A stretch of 64,000 nucleotides of DNA from Chromatiales bacterium (GTDB lineage Bacteria > Pseudomonadota > Gammaproteobacteria > Steroidobacterales > GCA-2729495): contig JAEUPZ010000007.1 of the NCBI GenBank assembly GCA_016789885.1, forward strand, positions 62,001-126,000, written 5' to 3'. Numbering within the stretch: position 1 is the stretch's first letter; every line of letters starts with the position of its first letter. Under the pieces are notes generated by a model. The model saw nothing but the letters and a program-made list of their open reading frames with translations. It did not search any database and was not told the origin of the DNA. Shown here piece by piece: positions 61,003 to 64,000 of the stretch. The translations under genes were made by a program, and so were the position numbers.

Positions 61003-61272
61003 TCAGCCGAAGCGCAGGCCCGCGAAGAGCAGGCCAAGCCCGACAGCGAACACGGAGCCGAGGCGCACGGTCATGTTCATGACCAGAAGCTCCATGTCCT
61101 TGCGGGCCAGCTGGATCTCCTGGCGCAAGTCGTGCCGGAGGATCTGCAGGTCTGCCTTGGTGGCCAGCGTCGTGCCCATGTCCCGCTCCATGGCATCAAC
61201 GACGGCCCGGGCCTTGTCCCCGGGGACGTTGATGCTGATGAGCGCATCGTACAACGAGTAGAGATAGTCCAT
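61003..61272 (-). CDS. Small coiled-coil membrane protein, DUF1640-like
   Basis: The 89-residue protein is taken from ATG 61272, where MDYLYSLYDALISINVPGDKAR begins a typical start. It has ALVDAMERDMG, a KADLQILRHDLRQEIQLARKDMEL coiled coil, and a C-terminal membrane helix (VRLGSVFAVGLGLLFAGL). This pattern is that of DUF1640/CCDC90-like bacterial proteins of unknown role, some related to MCU regulators in mitochondria. An upstream frame to 61365 lacks support. Identity is tentative. Confidence 0.7.
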   Translation of the reverse strand: MDYLYSLYDALISINVPGDKARAVVDAMERDMGTTLATKADLQILRHDLRQEIQLARKDMELLVMNMTVRLGSVFAVGLGLLFAGLRFG

Positions 61273-61393
61273 GGCGGCGTCCGCGCGCAGGCAGGCCTGG
61301 CACGGTAAGCCGCTGCACCGGCCTGGTCGAACCGCGAAACCGGGCGCTTCGCGCGCGAATGACAAGCCTCCGGGCAGCCCCGGGCCCCGCGCC

Positions 61394-62545
61394 TTACGCC
61401 GTGACGCTGGAGCTCGCCGCCGGGGCCGCCGCGGCCGAGGCGATCATGCGGTTCAGCACGCTGGCGGCATCGGGTGACGCCAGCAGGTCGGGCAGGCGCA
61501 CCAGCGCCGGCAGGCGCAGGTAGCCCTGCAGGTAGTAGCAGGCCGCGTCGTCGGCCGACGTCAGGTCGAGCTGGCCGGCCTGCACGACCTTGCCCGCGGC
61601 GATGGCCTCGCCGATGCGGGCGCAGGCGTAGACCAGCGCGCGCTCGGCCGCATGCAGCGTCTCGCGGGGGTTCACCGGCGTCACGACGATGCGGCCGGCG
61701 GCCTCGACCTCGTGGACCAGCGCGTCCGGCAGGGCCCACTCGTGCATCAGCACGCTGCCGAGCACGAGGGAGCTCGCGCCGAGCCAGTCCTGCTGGCGCG
61801 CGAGGCGCTCCGGCAGCTCGAGGCGGCCCAGCTCGTCGGCCCGGTCAGGGCCCAGCACGGGGACGGCGATCTCGCCGAGGAATGACAGCACGGCCTGCAT
61901 CGACAGCGCCGCCGGGTCGTTGAAGCGCAGGCGCATGGCGAGCAGCGCGCACAGCTCGCCGGCCACCATGGCCGCGGTCCAGGTGCGGTCGCTGTAGCGG
62001 CGCACGGCGGGGTCGGTGCTGGGAAAGGTCTCCTCCAGCAGGAAACCGAGCGCCATGCTCCGCACCGCATTGATGCCGAGGTAGCTGATGGCGTGGGGAA
62101 TGCTGGCGATGGGCGACTGCAGCGCGTAGAACGCCGAGTTGGCCCGGCCGAGCAGCTTCGCCGCGAGCGGCGGCTCGCGCATGACGAGGTCGGCGAGCTC
62201 CCGGGGCGCGGCGTCGGCCAGCACGTCGAGGGACACGAGCCGCGGCAGCACTGCCGGCGGCTTCGCCACCTGGCGCAGCAGCGTCACCAGCCGCTGGCGC
62301 TGGGGGGGATCGAGCTGCAGCGTCCGCTGCAGGCGCAGCGACGCGATGGGCGACGGTACGGCCGCCGCGGTCGCGGCGACCGGCGGCTTCCACCCCGGCA
62401 GGGGGGCGGCGACACTGCGGGCCGCCCGGGTGACGGGCTCGGCGGCGGGTTGTGCAGGATCTTCGGCGTGACGGTTCCGAAGCAGGATCACCGCAGCCGC
62501 AGCAATGACGGCGACGATGCCCGCAACGACCAGAATAAGTTCCAT
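61394..62545 (-). CDS. Membrane-anchored HDOD domain protein
   Basis: The 383-residue protein starts at ATG 62545 and has one N-terminal transmembrane helix (residues ~2-22), a Pro/Ala-rich linker and a HDOD domain at ~105-310: LPRLVSLDVLADAAPRELADLVMREPPLAAKLLGRANSAFY and IASIPHAISYLGINAVRSMALGF. HDOD domains are catalytically inactive relatives of HD phosphohydrolases that act in signalling, often with GGDEF/EAL modules or response regulators; none is attached here. It is divergent from the Acg-type gene with 182 nt between starts. Confidence 0.88.
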   Translation of the reverse strand: MELILVVAGIVAVIAAAAVILLRNRHAEDPAQPAAEPVTRAARSVAAPLPGWKPPVAATAAAVPSPIASLRLQRTLQLDPPQRQRLVTLLRQVAKPPAVLPRLVSLDVLADAAPRELADLVMREPPLAAKLLGRANSAFYALQSPIASIPHAISYLGINAVRSMALGFLLEETFPSTDPAVRRYSDRTWTAAMVAGELCALLAMRLRFNDPAALSMQAVLSFLGEIAVPVLGPDRADELGRLELPERLARQQDWLGASSLVLGSVLMHEWALPDALVHEVEAAGRIVVTPVNPRETLHAAERALVYACARIGEAIAAGKVVQAGQLDLTSADDAACYYLQGYLRLPALVRLPDLLASPDAASVLNRMIASAAAAPAASSSVTA

Positions 62546-62727
62546 GCAGCCCCGCGCCCGTGCCCCTGACCGCCGCACAGGGTAGTGATGGCACGCGCGC
62601 CTGCCTGTGAACCGCGTTCGCTTTCGGGCGCGACCGCGGTGGCCGTCGCCGCGGCTAGACTGGAGCCGGCCCGCGACGCGGGTCCGGTGAAAGGTTCTTC
62701 GACAACGAAGCAGGACGGCGGCCGCCC

Positions 62728-63834
62728 ATGACCACTGATGGTGCCACCCGTGCCGACATTCCCGGCGTGCTGACCCGGCGGGCGGCGCTGCTCGCCCCGG
62801 TGGCCATCGGTCTCGCCGGCTGCGGTGCCGCGGGAGCAGGCGAGTACGAAGCCCGGGCCGCTGCGCTGCGTGCGGCACTGGCGGCCACGCCGGCACTCCC
62901 GGAACTGGTGCGCTACGCGACGCTGGCCGCCAACGGACATAACACGCAGCCGTGGCGCTTCCGGGTCCGTCCCGCCGGCCTTCGCGTGCTGCCCGACTTC
63001 ACCCGGCGCACGCCGGTGGTCGACCCGGACGACCACCACCTGTACGCGAGCCTCGGCTGCGCCGTGGAGAACCTGCTCATCGCCGCTGCTGCCCGGGGCC
63101 AGGCCGGCGCCGTCGCCGCGACGACCGATGGCGTGGACATCGCCCTCGTGCCGGCCGCCGCCCGCGAGGACGACCTGTTCGCCGCGATCCCGCAGCGGCA
63201 GTCGACCCGCTCGGTCTACGACGGGCGCGCGGTACCAGTCGCTGCGCTGCGCGACCTGGAGGCCACCGCGCGCATCGACGGCGTGTCGCTGCGGCTCGTC
63301 ACCGACGCCGCACAGCTGGGGCAGATCCTCGACTTCGTCATCGCCGGCAACAGCGCCCAGATGGACGACCACGCCTTCGTCGCCGAACTGCTGGAGTGGA
63401 TCCGCTTCAGCCCTAGCGCTGCGCTGGCGACGGGCGACGGTCTCTACGCCGCCAGCTCCGGAAACCCCACGCTGCCTGACTGGCTCGGCCGGCGGCTCTT
63501 TCCGCTGGTGTTCCGCAAGGCCGCCGAGAACGACCGCTACGCCGCGCAGCTGCGCTCGTCGGCGGGCGTGGCGATCTTCACGGGGGATAGGGCCGATCCC
63601 GACCACTGGGTCCGGGTCGGCCAGGCCTTCCAGCGCTTCGCCCTCAAGGCCACGGCGCTGGGCCTGCGCCACGCCCACGTGAACCAGCCGGTGGAGGTGC
63701 CGGCCGTGCGGCAGGCGTTTGCCCGCTGGCTCGGCGCGCCGGACGTGCGGCCCGACCTGGTGGTGAGGTTCGGCTACGCGCCGCCAATGCCGATGTCGCT
63801 GCGGCGGCCGGCAGCGGCCGTGCTCGAGGGCTAG
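62728..63834 (+). CDS. Acg family FMN-binding nitroreductase-like protein
   Basis: The 368-residue protein has an N-terminal leader with LTRRAALLAPVAIGLAGCG (Tat-like, lipobox-like LAGC), then a duplicated nitroreductase fold: ATLAANGHNTQPWRFRV, HLYASLGCAVENLLIAA, RQSTRSVYDGRAVP and a C-terminal HAHVNQPVEVPAVRQAFARWLG with RFGYAPP. Acg-type proteins resemble nitroreductases but often lack activity and instead sequester FMN. A lipoprotein or Tat export of such a protein is unusual yet recurring in this family. Confidence 0.88.
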   Translation: MTTDGATRADIPGVLTRRAALLAPVAIGLAGCGAAGAGEYEARAAALRAALAATPALPELVRYATLAANGHNTQPWRFRVRPAGLRVLPDFTRRTPVVDPDDHHLYASLGCAVENLLIAAAARGQAGAVAATTDGVDIALVPAAAREDDLFAAIPQRQSTRSVYDGRAVPVAALRDLEATARIDGVSLRLVTDAAQLGQILDFVIAGNSAQMDDHAFVAELLEWIRFSPSAALATGDGLYAASSGNPTLPDWLGRRLFPLVFRKAAENDRYAAQLRSSAGVAIFTGDRADPDHWVRVGQAFQRFALKATALGLRHAHVNQPVEVPAVRQAFARWLGAPDVRPDLVVRFGYAPPMPMSLRRPAAAVLEG

Positions 63835-63837
63835 CAG

Positions 63838-63852
63838 GCTGTCTTCGACAGC
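63838..63852. terminator. Small hairpin between the convergent Acg-type and beta-propeller genes
   Basis: GCTGTC-TTC-GACAGC forms a perfect 6-bp stem 3 nt after the Acg-type stop and 8 nt past the other gene's stop, so it may serve both strands. It is short, and no T-run follows. Confidence 0.4.
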
Positions 63853-63860
63853 TTGCCAGG

Positions 63861-64000
63861 TCAGCCGGCGGTGCCGCCCGGACAGACCGCCAGCCCCGCC
63901 ACGCACTTCGGCGCGACGGTGGTCGACGCGACGACGTGCCCCGACCCGAGGTCGAGCTTCACCACCTCGCCGCTGAACCAGTTGGCGACGTAGGCCACGT
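63861..64000 (-). CDS. 3' end of a beta-propeller (YVTN/NHL-like) protein, 5' part outside window
   Basis: The last 46 codons, ending TGA at 63861-63863, read VAYVANWFSGEVVKLDLGSG and on to CVAGLAVCPGG. A phrase of the type YVANxxSGxVxxxDL is typical of YVTN/NHL beta-propeller repeats. Two Cys near the end may form a disulfide, suggesting export. Nothing more can be said from the fragment. Confidence 0.6.
   Translation of the reverse strand, partial: VAYVANWFSGEVVKLDLGSGHVVASTTVAPKCVAGLAVCPGGTAG

Overview
The window is very GC-rich (strong G/C third-position bias, dense coding, few AT-rich gaps) and looks like the chromosome of an aerobic, mainly heterotrophic Pseudomonadota. The gene content (class I polyhydroxyalkanoate genes, TRAP transporter, SorAB-type sulfite dehydrogenase, HupE/DUF3604 neighbours, M1 peptidase, MipA, FtsX-type ABC exporter) favours a Gammaproteobacterium of the Steroidobacter/Nevskia type, but this is inference from gene content only. 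No rRNA, tRNA, CRISPR array, transposase, integrase or phage gene was seen.

Layout. 1-7.6 kb (all minus): a patatin fused to an outer-membrane beta-barrel (type Vd-like, cut by the window edge), a small periplasmic Spy-like protein, a tight HupE / PpiC-foldase / DUF3604 metallo-protein cluster, and an unknown multi-pass membrane protein. 7.7-11.7 kb: PHA storage (phasin, PhaR, PhaC) followed by a flavoprotein oxidase; the phasin has a recognisable sigma70 promoter and a strong terminator. 11.9-19.1 kb: small hypothetical, AEC carrier, cytochrome b561 plus YceI, dienelactone hydrolase, a UbiD decarboxylase carrying a Tat-like leader, MipA/OmpV and a fatty acid desaturase. 19.2-24.6 kb: pxpBCA 5-oxoprolinase operon and a secreted M1 aminopeptidase. 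24.8-31.8 kb: exported SDR-like protein, DUF502 protein, FAH-family hydrolase, succinate-semialdehyde-type dehydrogenase plus MATE pump, a J-domain/zinc-ribbon/PilZ-like protein and an alpha/beta hydrolase. 31.9-38.0 kb: dctPQM TRAP transporter and an envelope cluster of three lipoproteins with an M48 protease. 38.2-41.9 kb: SorA/SorB sulfite dehydrogenase facing a YeiH-type putative sulfate exporter with a DUF6356 protein, then an Lrp regulator. 42.0-47.2 kb: dabA-dabB inorganic-carbon pump with a divergent LysR regulator. 47.4-54.3 kb: nitroreductase and a 2033-residue SpvB/FG-GAP/RHS giant. 54.3-64 kb: RmuC, an ABC exporter with an AttH/CrtC-like protein, VOC protein, HDOD protein, Acg-type nitroreductase and the end of a beta-propeller gene.

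How the parts work together. Several clear functional units can be read: PHA granule formation and its control; sulfite oxidation in the periplasm next to a candidate sulfate exporter; DAB-type bicarbonate accumulation under a LysR regulator; scavenging of 5-oxoproline; and TRAP uptake of an organic acid. A cross-cutting signal is that at least five genes lacking a Shine-Dalgarno sequence have a -10-like hexamer ending 6-8 nt before the start codon, suggesting leaderless transcripts. The least explained units are the HupE-PpiC-DUF3604 cluster, the Tat-leader UbiD, the SpvB-RHS giant without an obvious immunity partner, and the palindrome shared by the dab and lysR promoters. Many very long open frames lie antisense to the real genes; they are GC-bias shadows and were left out.
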